A stretch of 38,199 nucleotides of DNA, taken from IMG/VR virus record IMGVR_UViG_3300046171_000315, positions 1-38,199 of that record; one strand, given 5' to 3'. The stretch is from a virus. The translations under genes were made by a program, and so were the position numbers. Positions 6,611 to 14,538 of this stretch are shown piece by piece (within the stretch, counting starts at the first letter, position 1; every line of letters starts with the position of its first letter). The notes under the pieces are model-generated. The model searched no databases, was not told where the DNA came from, and saw nothing but the letters and a program-made list of their open reading frames with translations.

Positions 6611-7223
6611 AAAACATCAAGCAGCAATAGAAGAATTTGAGAAGAAGAACGAAACGGTTCAAGAGAAAATAAAGCAGAAAACAGAGGCAGGTGTTGATGC
6701 TACCGAAGCAGTAGAAGAAGCCATCCGAGAAGCGAGTATGAGGGAGGAGATATATCAAAGTGCTGTTTTGGGTGGAGTCAAAGGGAGTAAACTCACTGAT
6801 GCCATAACAAATGAATTAGATGGCACAAACAAGAAGGCTGTTGATAATTTAGTTAGTGCGAGAAGGACAAAGGTTGAGGCTCTCGACATGACTACAGGGA
6901 AAGAGCAAAAGACGAGATACAATGAAATGGTCGACAGGCTATTTGCAGCAGGGTATCTGCAAAACACTGACCTGAAAGTTCCTGTTGAGGACTTCATTTA
7001 TCGTGGTGGGGCAATGGGAGGAACTATTACACCCATCCACACACAAGATCAGTTCTTGGGTATGAAGCCCAACGGACCTGTCGATAAGGCAATGGGCAGT
7101 GGTGGGGTAACCGTTATCGTTAATGTTCAAGGGGATGCCAATGCCTCGACCATAAATAGAATCACAGCAGCAGTAACTTCTCCGAAAGTCTTGGACAAGT
7201 TAAGGGGGAAACGTAGAAAATGA
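6552..7223 (+). CDS. Tail tape measure protein, 3' segment
   Basis: About 223 residues in the +1 frame. They start in a charged coiled coil (RDEKHQAAIEEFEKKNETVQ) and end with a pattern common at tape measure C-termini: VEDFIYRGGAMGGTITPI, a D-Q-F-L-G-M-K-P-N-G-P stretch, then a small beta module (GGVTVIVNVQGDA) and a basic helix. That module normally caps the tape measure near the baseplate, so this is the true C-terminus. Upstream starts in this frame (such as ATG 6486 region) have no ribosome binding site. The stop overlaps the ATG of the next gene (ATGA). Confidence 0.75.
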   Translation, partial: RGEEGFGRDLEYYKSLERDEKHQAAIEEFEKKNETVQEKIKQKTEAGVDATEAVEEAIREASMREEIYQSAVLGGVKGSKLTDAITNELDGTNKKAVDNLVSARRTKVEALDMTTGKEQKTRYNEMVDRLFAAGYLQNTDLKVPVEDFIYRGGAMGGTITPIHTQDQFLGMKPNGPVDKAMGSGGVTVIVNVQGDANASTINRITAAVTSPKVLDKLRGKRRK

Positions 7224-7816
7224 GAATACCTAGTGCTTTTGAACACCCTAATGATGAATACAATGGTCTTGGCAGAAAGCCTGTTGTACTTGATGTTCTT
7301 GCTCCTGATCGACAGACGAGTATGCTGCCTGATGATTTGAAGTTTGTGTTTCACGTTAATCCCAATGACTTGGGGATTAATTACGCCAAAGATGTTTCAA
7401 GAATACAAACAATGGGTGGGTTTGTGGAACAGGTGTGGGGTGATGCCGCTCAAGAGATTTCTATGTCTATGAACAGTGGTGCATTTATTAGACCTTTTAC
7501 AGGACTTAGTTCAATTACCAATCCTGATTTCAAGGGAACACGAAGGGAAACTATCGCTTACGATAAATATTTAGATCTTCTTGCTTTGTTTCACAGTAAT
7601 GGGATGGTCTATGGGGTGAATGGGCAGGTTATACAAGCAGGCATCATTTCTTTGTATTTTGATGATGCTTTTTACTATGGTTGGTTCTCTTCTTTTACTG
7701 TCAGTGAGAGTGCGGAGTCCCCTTTTAAGTTCGACCTTCAAGCCACCTTTACTGTTGATAAGGAAGAGCATTTATCTTTCCTCCCTCACACGGAAATCAC
7801 ACAGAGGGTATTCTGA
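7220..7816 (+). CDS. Putative tail-end/baseplate protein A (paralogue of next gene)
   Basis: A 198-aa protein translationally coupled by ATGA overlap to the tape measure and by TGATG to the next gene. It contains FHVNPNDLGINYAKDVSRIQ, GGFVEQVWGDAAQEISMSMN, a helix near YLDLLALFHSNGM, and a C-terminal strand pair YYGWFSSFTVSESAESPFKF. All four blocks recur in the same order in the following protein, so the two share one domain. The context between tape measure and hub suggests an initiator or hub-adjacent baseplate protein, similar in place to T4 gp53/gp48-54-type or distal-tail proteins. No family assignment is possible by eye. Confidence 0.55.
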   Translation: MRIPSAFEHPNDEYNGLGRKPVVLDVLAPDRQTSMLPDDLKFVFHVNPNDLGINYAKDVSRIQTMGGFVEQVWGDAAQEISMSMNSGAFIRPFTGLSSITNPDFKGTRRETIAYDKYLDLLALFHSNGMVYGVNGQVIQAGIISLYFDDAFYYGWFSSFTVSESAESPFKFDLQATFTVDKEEHLSFLPHTEITQRVF

Positions 7817-8919
7817 TGAGCAAGAAACAAACAGCAAATGGTCAAGTGAACACTAATGCAAACACACAATCGGCAACTAATAGTGGTTCTCAGAGCGGTG
7901 TTGCAGTGGGGGAGTTCACACATGCTTATGATCCAATGGCGAATGATAAGCAAACACCCACTTGGAATGACATTGCTACAGGGCGTAGGATGGCTCTTTC
8001 CTATGAGCCGCAAACAGGACAACCTATTGATGGTGGGTCAGAGCAATTACGCAATTTCTCCCCATTTACTTTAACTTTTGTATTACCTGATGATCTACAA
8101 GACACATTCAATCAATTGAATGTCAATGCAAAACAAGTGACCATTTTAGAGGGAGAGCGAGAAATAAATGAGGATAGTCTTTTTGCTATTCAATCTGCGT
8201 ATGACAATACCACAGGACTAGAATCTTTAAATTATGTAGAAACTTATTTAAATGAGGCGGCTTTTCAACAGTTCAGTAATCCCGATCCTGAGGTTGCTTT
8301 CGTTGGGACTATACAAGTAGTAAATTACGTAACACAACTACTTCAACTGCTCAAAACACCCAAATTACAGGTGTTGGTGAATCCTGTTTCTATGTCCATC
8401 ACTTACACGAAGGTTCAGGAGTTTAATGCAAGGACTCGTAAGAACAGGATCTTCAGGGCTTGGGGGGAAGAACAGCCTACCATAACATTTAGTTTCACCA
8501 CAGGAGGCTTTATCGCAGGACAGGAGCGACACTTTTGGTCTTCTGTTGAGAACACCCCATCAGGGTTACAATATGCAAGCAAGAAGCGATCTGCGGCTTG
8601 GCAAAACTTTATGAAGATATTCCATATATATCAAAATATGGGATTGTTTTATGACACAGTTTTTGACACAGAAGCCCATCTTGGTGTGGGGGGTTTGAGA
8701 ATTGATTATGACCAAATGGCTTATTATGGGATGATTGAAAGTTTTGATTTCACTTATGATGCTGAAAGTCCCAACAGGCTTGCCTTTGAGGTTTCTTTTA
8801 TTGTTTCCAAGATACTTGATTTATCGGAGTCTTCCAACATAGTACTTCCTCAGAGAAACCCTCACAAGAACGAAGAACGGGTAGGCAATAGTTTTCTTAA
8901 TCTTGTGGAGGGCTTATGA
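7816..8919 (+). CDS. Putative tail-end/baseplate protein B (paralogue of previous gene)
   Basis: A 367-aa protein. The first ~40 residues are Asn/Gln/Ser-rich and probably disordered. From about residue 190 on it repeats the previous protein's blocks: LVNPVSMSITYTKVQEFN, a G-E-E-Q-P-T-I-T-F-S-F strand, a helix at WQNFMKIFHIYQNMGLFYD, and YYGMIESFDFTYDAESPNRL, ending in a beta strand. It is thus an enlarged version with an extra N-terminal ~180 residues. The stop overlaps the start of the hub gene by ATGA. A role at the tube-baseplate junction is inferred from order and from the paralogy. Confidence 0.55.
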   Translation: MSKKQTANGQVNTNANTQSATNSGSQSGVAVGEFTHAYDPMANDKQTPTWNDIATGRRMALSYEPQTGQPIDGGSEQLRNFSPFTLTFVLPDDLQDTFNQLNVNAKQVTILEGEREINEDSLFAIQSAYDNTTGLESLNYVETYLNEAAFQQFSNPDPEVAFVGTIQVVNYVTQLLQLLKTPKLQVLVNPVSMSITYTKVQEFNARTRKNRIFRAWGEEQPTITFSFTTGGFIAGQERHFWSSVENTPSGLQYASKKRSAAWQNFMKIFHIYQNMGLFYDTVFDTEAHLGVGGLRIDYDQMAYYGMIESFDFTYDAESPNRLAFEVSFIVSKILDLSESSNIVLPQRNPHKNEERVGNSFLNLVEGL

Positions 8920-11900
8920 GCATAAAGAACAGACCTTTTAAGGGAACTTGGACAGAAAGCGTTTCCAACAAGGAAACACGAAGACACGTTCCTGATGTGA
9001 TTGTAAATTTCAATGGCGAGCCGAGTGTTCCTTCTTGTGCAGGGTGCTCAGGCAGGATAGATATGCAGGATTTCATTACGAGTGTTTCTGTTTCGAACTC
9101 AACGGATACCAATCCTGCCAACGCAAGTATCTCTATGTCTATTCCAACGAACAGGTATGCCTGTTTATTTAGAGACAATAAGTTCGTTCTCCAAACAGGG
9201 ATGGAGGTGCATATTTATATGCGAGGTTTTTTCTCGGCTACTGAACTTATCTTAGGGCAAGGGGATAAAATAGCAGATAAGACTATAAACCTTAATTCGA
9301 TTCCTATGAAGCCCTACTATCAAGTGTTTCACGGTGTGGTCACAGAAACAAGTTTTAATTTTGGTGGTGGGTTTTACGAGGCATCTTTGACTTGTAATGA
9401 CTTGCTTCATTTTTGGCAGTATCAAAACATCAACACAAATCCTTCTTATTTAGGAACTCGTCTTGAAGGAAATAAGACAACATTGAATTATACAGGGCAC
9501 AAGTATACAAGAAGAAACGCTTACCATATTATATTTGATATGTTCGTTTCAAGGCATGGGGATGCAGGGGCACAGGATTTTTATCTTTCGGATTTTACAA
9601 ATACAGGTATTAAATCCGATGTTTTTCAAGATAGTTTTTGGGATGTTGCAGGTTGGTATTGGCAAAGAAGGTTCGAGCAACCAATGTCCAAATTAAAAAT
9701 GCACGGAGCAGATGGAAGACAGTTCACTACTCTTGAGGCACTTGCGGTGGCTGATCCTGCGTTGCTCTCTAAGCAAGGGAATGAAGAAACAAAGGATTGG
9801 CTTGCTTTGGGAGAGGGTCAGGCATCCTCTACGGACACCTTGCTTTCCAAAGTCGTGGCTATTCTTCGAGCACAGAATCCTGACTATGTGTTTCCTGTTT
9901 CCTCTCTTTATTATGTAGAGCAAGCCGCTTTTGTTAGGATAGGGAAAGACAATGATGGGAACACCACCTATACATATCAAGGTATGAAAGGGAACAACGT
10001 TGCGGCTCAAACAGCCTTTGCTCTCGATGTTAGTGCTATCGGCTCGGTGAATATTTTTGAAGCACAGATGACAACAAAGATGGACTTGGCGAGTACTGTT
10101 ACGCAGGAGTGTGGCTTTGAGTTCTATATAGATATGAATGGGGATTATGTTTTCAAGCCTCCCTTTTACAACTTGGACACAAGTGATAGTCGTGTTTACA
10201 CAATAAAAGCCATTGACCTTATATCCTTTGATAACTCAGAGTCAGAACCTTCTTGTACAGTAATGAAAGGGACAGCAGGGTACTTTGGGAATATGACTTC
10301 TATGCTCTCCGCAGAATATGAAAACAGAGGAATGTATGTCGATTGGAAATTGGTAGCCAAGTATGGTTGGCGAGAGTCAGACTTCCAATCGACATTTTTG
10401 AATGACCCCAAAAGTATTTATTATGCTTGTATCAATAGAATGTATCTTGAAAATAAAGAGATACAATCAGGGAGTGTTTCAATACCCCTCCGACCTGAAA
10501 TGCGGATGGGTTACCCTGTTTATATCGAGCCTTTTGATTGTTTCTATTATGTCAATAGTATTTCCCACTCGTTTTCTTTTGGTGGCGAATGTACCACTGA
10601 CTTGGGGTTGATAGCCAAGAGAGCCAAGTTCTTTCCTCCTATGAAAGTCTCAGAGGGCATTCCCACAATAGAAGACGTGGACTTGGAGAATATTTATAGA
10701 ACATCAAGACCTCTCTACACAAGGAACAAAGAGGGACTTCCTATGCTTATGGGACTCCCTAATGTTGTTATGGCTCTTGATCCATCGCTATTAAACCCAA
10801 TGTGGATATCAGCAGGGGAGATTACTTCAGATTTTTTGAACAAAGCCCTAAATATAAAAGGATTGTCTGTAGGAGGGAACAACTACGAGCAAATAAAAAC
10901 CTTTGTTGGCACGATGGTGTCAGAAGGGTATTGCACCCTAACAAGTACCACATCATCTTCGAGTTTAGACCACGTTGTTTTTCACAATGGAGGGCAACAG
11001 ACGAACCCTCTCTCATTTCAAACTATATTGAGTTTTTTTCAAACTCTTTATAACGAAATAGAGGTCGCAAAGACAACTACAGATAGTGGTTGGAAAAAAG
11101 GTTCATTCAATCTTTTCAATGACTTATTCAAAGACCCAAATACTAATGCTTATGACTATGGGAATGGAGGAGCAACTCTCGAACTTTTTGTAAAATCTCT
11201 CGATAGATTTCGGTCACAAAAGGTGAGTGCTTTTGGGGGAGAAAGAAGTCCTGCGGATAATTATCTTGCTTCCCTTCAATTTATGAAATCTTCTTTTCGA
11301 CCTGATGACCAACATCCGGGATCTTACCGATATTACTCAGATGCAATGCCGAATACTTTATCAAATCACGGAATTCTTCAAGGCATGGTTGATGCCACTC
11401 AAGCAGAGGTTTCTGTAACTGTCGGAGGGCAGGTGGTATCCACTTTCGTAGATACTTTGCGAAGTCCAATACCTCTTGAAGTTCCTGTCTTAACTACAAA
11501 AGTAGTTCCTATGGCAGATGGGTCTCTTCAAATAATTGACCCCAACACACCTGAGGGTCAAAAACAAAGCCGCAGCATCATGTCAACGAAATATGGTTTT
11601 CGCATTATAGCCCCTCCTAGTGAAGCAAGGAAGACAGCAGGGGTCGGATTAGAGAAGGGTTTTCAGCGACATTGGTTTATTTATTTGCCCTCATCGAAGA
11701 TAACTCGACTCACTTTTGGTGTTCCAAGATTACAATCTTTTTCGAGTTCTGTGTATAAGATTCCAATTACAGCGTCAGATTGGGACTATTCTTCTCCAAA
11801 CCTGACAAAGTATTTTTGGAATCCCCTTCGTGCTTCTTTATTTTATGTGGGGGATAGATCTTTTCGACAAAATCGAACTGAGACCCTATCTCGTATAGGA

Positions 11901-13361
11901 GCAGGGGGCTATGTGGGTTCAGGGAACACTATCTTCGAGGTTATGTGTGAAGCACTAAATACACATTTTCCTGATAATCAATTGTTTGTTGCAGCACAAC
12001 TTGCTCTTTTCAAGGAATTAGGCGAAACGCTCTTTACCTCATCATTCGAACCTAATTATCAAATAGATGGTGGAGGGGATCGGGAGGTTCTCAGACAAAC
12101 AGATGGCTCTATATGGGATGCTAACTACCAAACTACGCACAAAATAGTACAAATATTCGTTACTCAAAACGCTCTTGATGGAAAGTTTAGCACCGATGCC
12201 ACTTTGACAGAGGGTGAGAAAGCCGTTTATGGATTGACTCACAGCCTTTTTCAGATTTTTAAGTCAACTTATGAGGGCGTTCACAAGGCAGAGCACGCAA
12301 AGATTTTCGACGCTCTCAACGGTAAAAATATTAATATCGCTGATGCCAAAACTGCTATGGCGGAGGTTGATGCAAAATTAGTAGACTTTCAAAAGCGTTG
12401 GAAGAACTTCTTAAAGGATGCTGCGTACTTTGCGTTTTCGTTGCCGAAGGCGTATAAGAGCAGGATAGACTCCTCTTACGATATAGATGAAAATGAGGCT
12501 TTCGACAAGTTTGTGGAAACAGCACTCAAGGGGGGATACCCCAATAATACTCCAACAACGCAAATGAACCTTCAAAAAACAGTAGAGGGTGAGCCTTACT
12601 TTTCCCCAATCTTCCCTGTTTCGGACAACAAAGGCTTTGAGCATTTTGGTGTTTATTCCTATGGAAGAGATTACAACCTTGCCTCTTTCTCAGCGGTTAC
12701 CAATGCCCCTCCTGATCTATGGGCAAACCTCACTCCTGTGGAAATGGAAAATTTCTTAGCAGCCTTCAAAGCAAACTCAGGGGGTGATGTTAAAACGGTG
12801 CTACTTAGAACTTATCAGAGTAAAACACTGACAGAAGCAACTCGCAGCAAATTAGATCAGTTGTTAGCCGATAGTGTTGTTGCTTCCACTCCGCCCCCTG
12901 ATGGATTTACAGAGCAAACATATCGCCCTGTTGTTTTAGAAAATATAAAGCAAGACCGTAATAATGCTGCTGCGGTATTTAATAAACAATTCTCCAACGA
13001 TATCATTTCCAAATCAAAGCAATACGGTGCTACGATCTCTGCGGAAAATATTCCGATATCCCTTGCCCAACTAGACCAAGAGTATTCTCCTTTTCAGTGT
13101 AGTGGTGCGGCAGGTTCTGTTGCTTTGGATAAGAGTTATGGCTTTTTGGTTGTGGGAACTTCTAACATAGACCTTGTTGAGGATGGTCTTGATGTTGCCT
13201 CTTATGTCAAAGACATATCAAGAGCGAGTGTGCAAGATTGGACAACTAGGACAGGAGGCTCTTCGAGGAAATTTCTTTCCGAACTCTATTGGTGGCGTTA
13301 CGTTGGGAGATTTCAAAAAAATCGGAAATCAATTCAGCAATATTCCTTCTCAAATAGATGA
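8916..13361 (+). CDS. Giant baseplate hub protein (gp27/gp44/gpD-like N-terminus)
   Basis: 1481 aa in this frame. The N-terminal ~570 residues resemble baseplate hub proteins of the T4 gp27 / Mu gp44 / P2 gpD class: an opening strand set (IDMQDFITSVSVSNSTDTNP), GMEVHIYMRGFF, a second barrel beginning FHGVVTETSFNFGGGFYEAS with LLHFWQYQNI, and a later PLRPEMRMGYPVYIEPFD strand. A CxxC pair (SCAGC) lies near residue 45. The remaining ~900 residues are unassigned, mixed alpha/beta, with no lysozyme or peptidase motif I can see. Typical hubs are 350-550 aa, so this is an outlier. The frame ends at TGA 13359-13361, but coding sense seems to continue in the next frame to 13437. Confidence 0.75.
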   Translation: MSIKNRPFKGTWTESVSNKETRRHVPDVIVNFNGEPSVPSCAGCSGRIDMQDFITSVSVSNSTDTNPANASISMSIPTNRYACLFRDNKFVLQTGMEVHIYMRGFFSATELILGQGDKIADKTINLNSIPMKPYYQVFHGVVTETSFNFGGGFYEASLTCNDLLHFWQYQNINTNPSYLGTRLEGNKTTLNYTGHKYTRRNAYHIIFDMFVSRHGDAGAQDFYLSDFTNTGIKSDVFQDSFWDVAGWYWQRRFEQPMSKLKMHGADGRQFTTLEALAVADPALLSKQGNEETKDWLALGEGQASSTDTLLSKVVAILRAQNPDYVFPVSSLYYVEQAAFVRIGKDNDGNTTYTYQGMKGNNVAAQTAFALDVSAIGSVNIFEAQMTTKMDLASTVTQECGFEFYIDMNGDYVFKPPFYNLDTSDSRVYTIKAIDLISFDNSESEPSCTVMKGTAGYFGNMTSMLSAEYENRGMYVDWKLVAKYGWRESDFQSTFLNDPKSIYYACINRMYLENKEIQSGSVSIPLRPEMRMGYPVYIEPFDCFYYVNSISHSFSFGGECTTDLGLIAKRAKFFPPMKVSEGIPTIEDVDLENIYRTSRPLYTRNKEGLPMLMGLPNVVMALDPSLLNPMWISAGEITSDFLNKALNIKGLSVGGNNYEQIKTFVGTMVSEGYCTLTSTTSSSSLDHVVFHNGGQQTNPLSFQTILSFFQTLYNEIEVAKTTTDSGWKKGSFNLFNDLFKDPNTNAYDYGNGGATLELFVKSLDRFRSQKVSAFGGERSPADNYLASLQFMKSSFRPDDQHPGSYRYYSDAMPNTLSNHGILQGMVDATQAEVSVTVGGQVVSTFVDTLRSPIPLEVPVLTTKVVPMADGSLQIIDPNTPEGQKQSRSIMSTKYGFRIIAPPSEARKTAGVGLEKGFQRHWFIYLPSSKITRLTFGVPRLQSFSSSVYKIPITASDWDYSSPNLTKYFWNPLRASLFYVGDRSFRQNRTETLSRIGAGGYVGSGNTIFEVMCEALNTHFPDNQLFVAAQLALFKELGETLFTSSFEPNYQIDGGGDREVLRQTDGSIWDANYQTTHKIVQIFVTQNALDGKFSTDATLTEGEKAVYGLTHSLFQIFKSTYEGVHKAEHAKIFDALNGKNINIADAKTAMAEVDAKLVDFQKRWKNFLKDAAYFAFSLPKAYKSRIDSSYDIDENEAFDKFVETALKGGYPNNTPTTQMNLQKTVEGEPYFSPIFPVSDNKGFEHFGVYSYGRDYNLASFSAVTNAPPDLWANLTPVEMENFLAAFKANSGGDVKTVLLRTYQSKTLTEATRSKLDQLLADSVVASTPPPDGFTEQTYRPVVLENIKQDRNNAAAVFNKQFSNDIISKSKQYGATISAENIPISLAQLDQEYSPFQCSGAAGSVALDKSYGFLVVGTSNIDLVEDGLDVASYVKDISRASVQDWTTRTGGSSRKFLSELYWWRYVGRFQKNRKSIQQYSFSNR
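13315..13321 (+). other. Possible +1 slip site in the hub gene (A7 run)
   Basis: Frame 1 reads TTT CAA AAA AAT CGG; skipping one A gives TTT CAA AAA ATC GGA AAT. The product then runs WRYVGRFQK-IGNQFSNIPSQID and ends in an acidic tail at 13437, total 1506 aa. A7 is long enough for transcriptional slippage as well as sequencing error. This is the weakest of the four frame changes because only 38 residues are gained and the crossover point is ambiguous. Confidence 0.35.
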
Positions 13362-13437
13362 GGCAGGAGAGAATCTTTCTAATGCCATAGACAATGCTTT
13401 TGGTGGAGATGAAGAAGATGAAGAAGATGAAGACTAA
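13321..13437 (+). CDS. Possible C-terminal extension of the hub protein (+1 frame)
   Basis: 38 residues: an amphipathic helix (SQIDEAGENLSNAIDNAF) followed by GGDEEDEEDED and TAA. It fills most of the otherwise unused 100-nt gap before the next gene, whose ribosome binding site (GAGGT) comes only after this stop. It has no start signal of its own. The codon pattern and amphipathic character favour real coding, so I take it as an extension of the hub protein, with moderate doubt. Confidence 0.4.
   Translation: MGNQFSNIPSQIDEAGENLSNAIDNAFGGDEEDEEDED
13408..13434 (+). repeat. Three tandem 9-bp units encoding an acidic tail
   Basis: GATGAAGAA, GATGAAGAA, GATGAAGAC in direct succession encode DEE-DEE-DED in the +1 frame of the hub extension. 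Such repeats expand and contract easily by replication slippage. If the extension is translated, the hub ends in nine acidic residues. Confidence 0.8.
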
Positions 13438-13461
13438 TCCTTTTATATTGTGTGAGGTAGT

Positions 13462-14538
13462 ATGAGTTTTGATTTTCAAATAGCCTTTCCCTGTCCTCAT
13501 CTTATACAAGAAGAGCGAGTTCCTCTTGATTCAGATCGAAGAGGTATGTTGATTTCTCAACCGATTGCCTCTTCAGGAACGGTTCGAGTGTTGGTGGATG
13601 ATACCTTTGTTGTGCCTTCAAATGGTTTGAGTACAAATGCTGTCCTTCAAAGTTCTAAGTCAGGGGCATATCGAATACCAAAAAATGAAACAACACTTAA
13701 AGTTTCTTCTCTAACTGAAACAAGCACCATAGAACTTTCAACTTCAAGATCGATTTCTACAGACAGTCTTGTAAAGATACTCAACGCAAAGTTTACCACT
13801 ATTGAAGCCGTTAATTTTAATGGGCATTTGATGCTTAAAGAAGGGATGTCTTTTGGAAAGCAGAGTCGACTTTTTGTAGAAGGGTCTGCAAGAGACACAT
13901 TGGGCTTTGGTTTTGTTTCAAGTGCAAGAGGGAGGCAATTGTATCCTGCTTGGAGATTAGAAAAAGTGGAAGGAACTATCAACGAAAGATATCCGAGATT
14001 TGTGTCACCCTTAAAGAATAATCCCATTATAAAGGTCACATACACAACCCCTGCTGAGAGGTGTTTACGTTGTGGTGGTTCTTTTGTTGAAAATGATTTT
14101 CGCATTGATAGTAACGGTGATCTGCGAACGATTTCAAATCATGATCTGTTGTATCAGATTTGTATGAAAGCCATCTTGACAGAGAAGGGATCTAATCCTT
14201 TTTACAAGTATTATGGAACTCCTTTGATGGAGAGCATAGGCAGTAAAGCCTTGATGGGTATAGGCAATTTCTTACGCTTTGAGGTAGATAGAACTCTTAA
14301 GTTAGTACAAAAAGCACAAACCGCCCAAGCAAGATATCAAACGATTTCATTTGAAGAACGGCTTTTGAATGTTTTGAATATTGCAGTAATACAACACGAG
14401 TCTGATCCCACTGCTTTTTTAATAGATGTCACCGTACAAAGTGCTTCTCAAAAACCCATTTCTTTGTCAATCGTATACACTGCCCCAAGTGCAGTTGCAT
14501 TGGCAGGTTCAAATGGCTTATCTCTTGGAGTTAAATAA
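13462..14538 (+). CDS. Baseplate wedge protein with gp25-like C-terminal domain
   Basis: 358 aa, ATG with GAGGT 5 nt upstream. The C-terminal ~150 residues fit the gpW/gp25 (T4 gp25-like) wedge family: ISNHDLLYQICMKAILTEKG, a Y-Y-G-T-P-L-M-E-S-I-G loop, a long helix, then FEERLLNVLNIAVIQHESDP and terminal strands. In T4, gp25 links sheath to baseplate and starts sheath assembly. The N-terminal ~190 residues are an added beta-rich domain, and a C-x-x-C (ERCLRCGGS, about residue 198) sits between the two. T4 gp25 is about 130 aa, so this is a long, two-domain form. The stop overlaps the next start (TAATG), and the order gp25-like then J-like is the conserved wedge order. Confidence 0.75.
   Translation: MSFDFQIAFPCPHLIQEERVPLDSDRRGMLISQPIASSGTVRVLVDDTFVVPSNGLSTNAVLQSSKSGAYRIPKNETTLKVSSLTETSTIELSTSRSISTDSLVKILNAKFTTIEAVNFNGHLMLKEGMSFGKQSRLFVEGSARDTLGFGFVSSARGRQLYPAWRLEKVEGTINERYPRFVSPLKNNPIIKVTYTTPAERCLRCGGSFVENDFRIDSNGDLRTISNHDLLYQICMKAILTEKGSNPFYKYYGTPLMESIGSKALMGIGNFLRFEVDRTLKLVQKAQTAQARYQTISFEERLLNVLNIAVIQHESDPTAFLIDVTVQSASQKPISLSIVYTAPSAVALAGSNGLSLGVK

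Noticed and set aside
4115-7354. Minus-strand ORFs opposite the tape measure gene
   Set aside because: Antisense shadows with no start signals or recognisable protein character.
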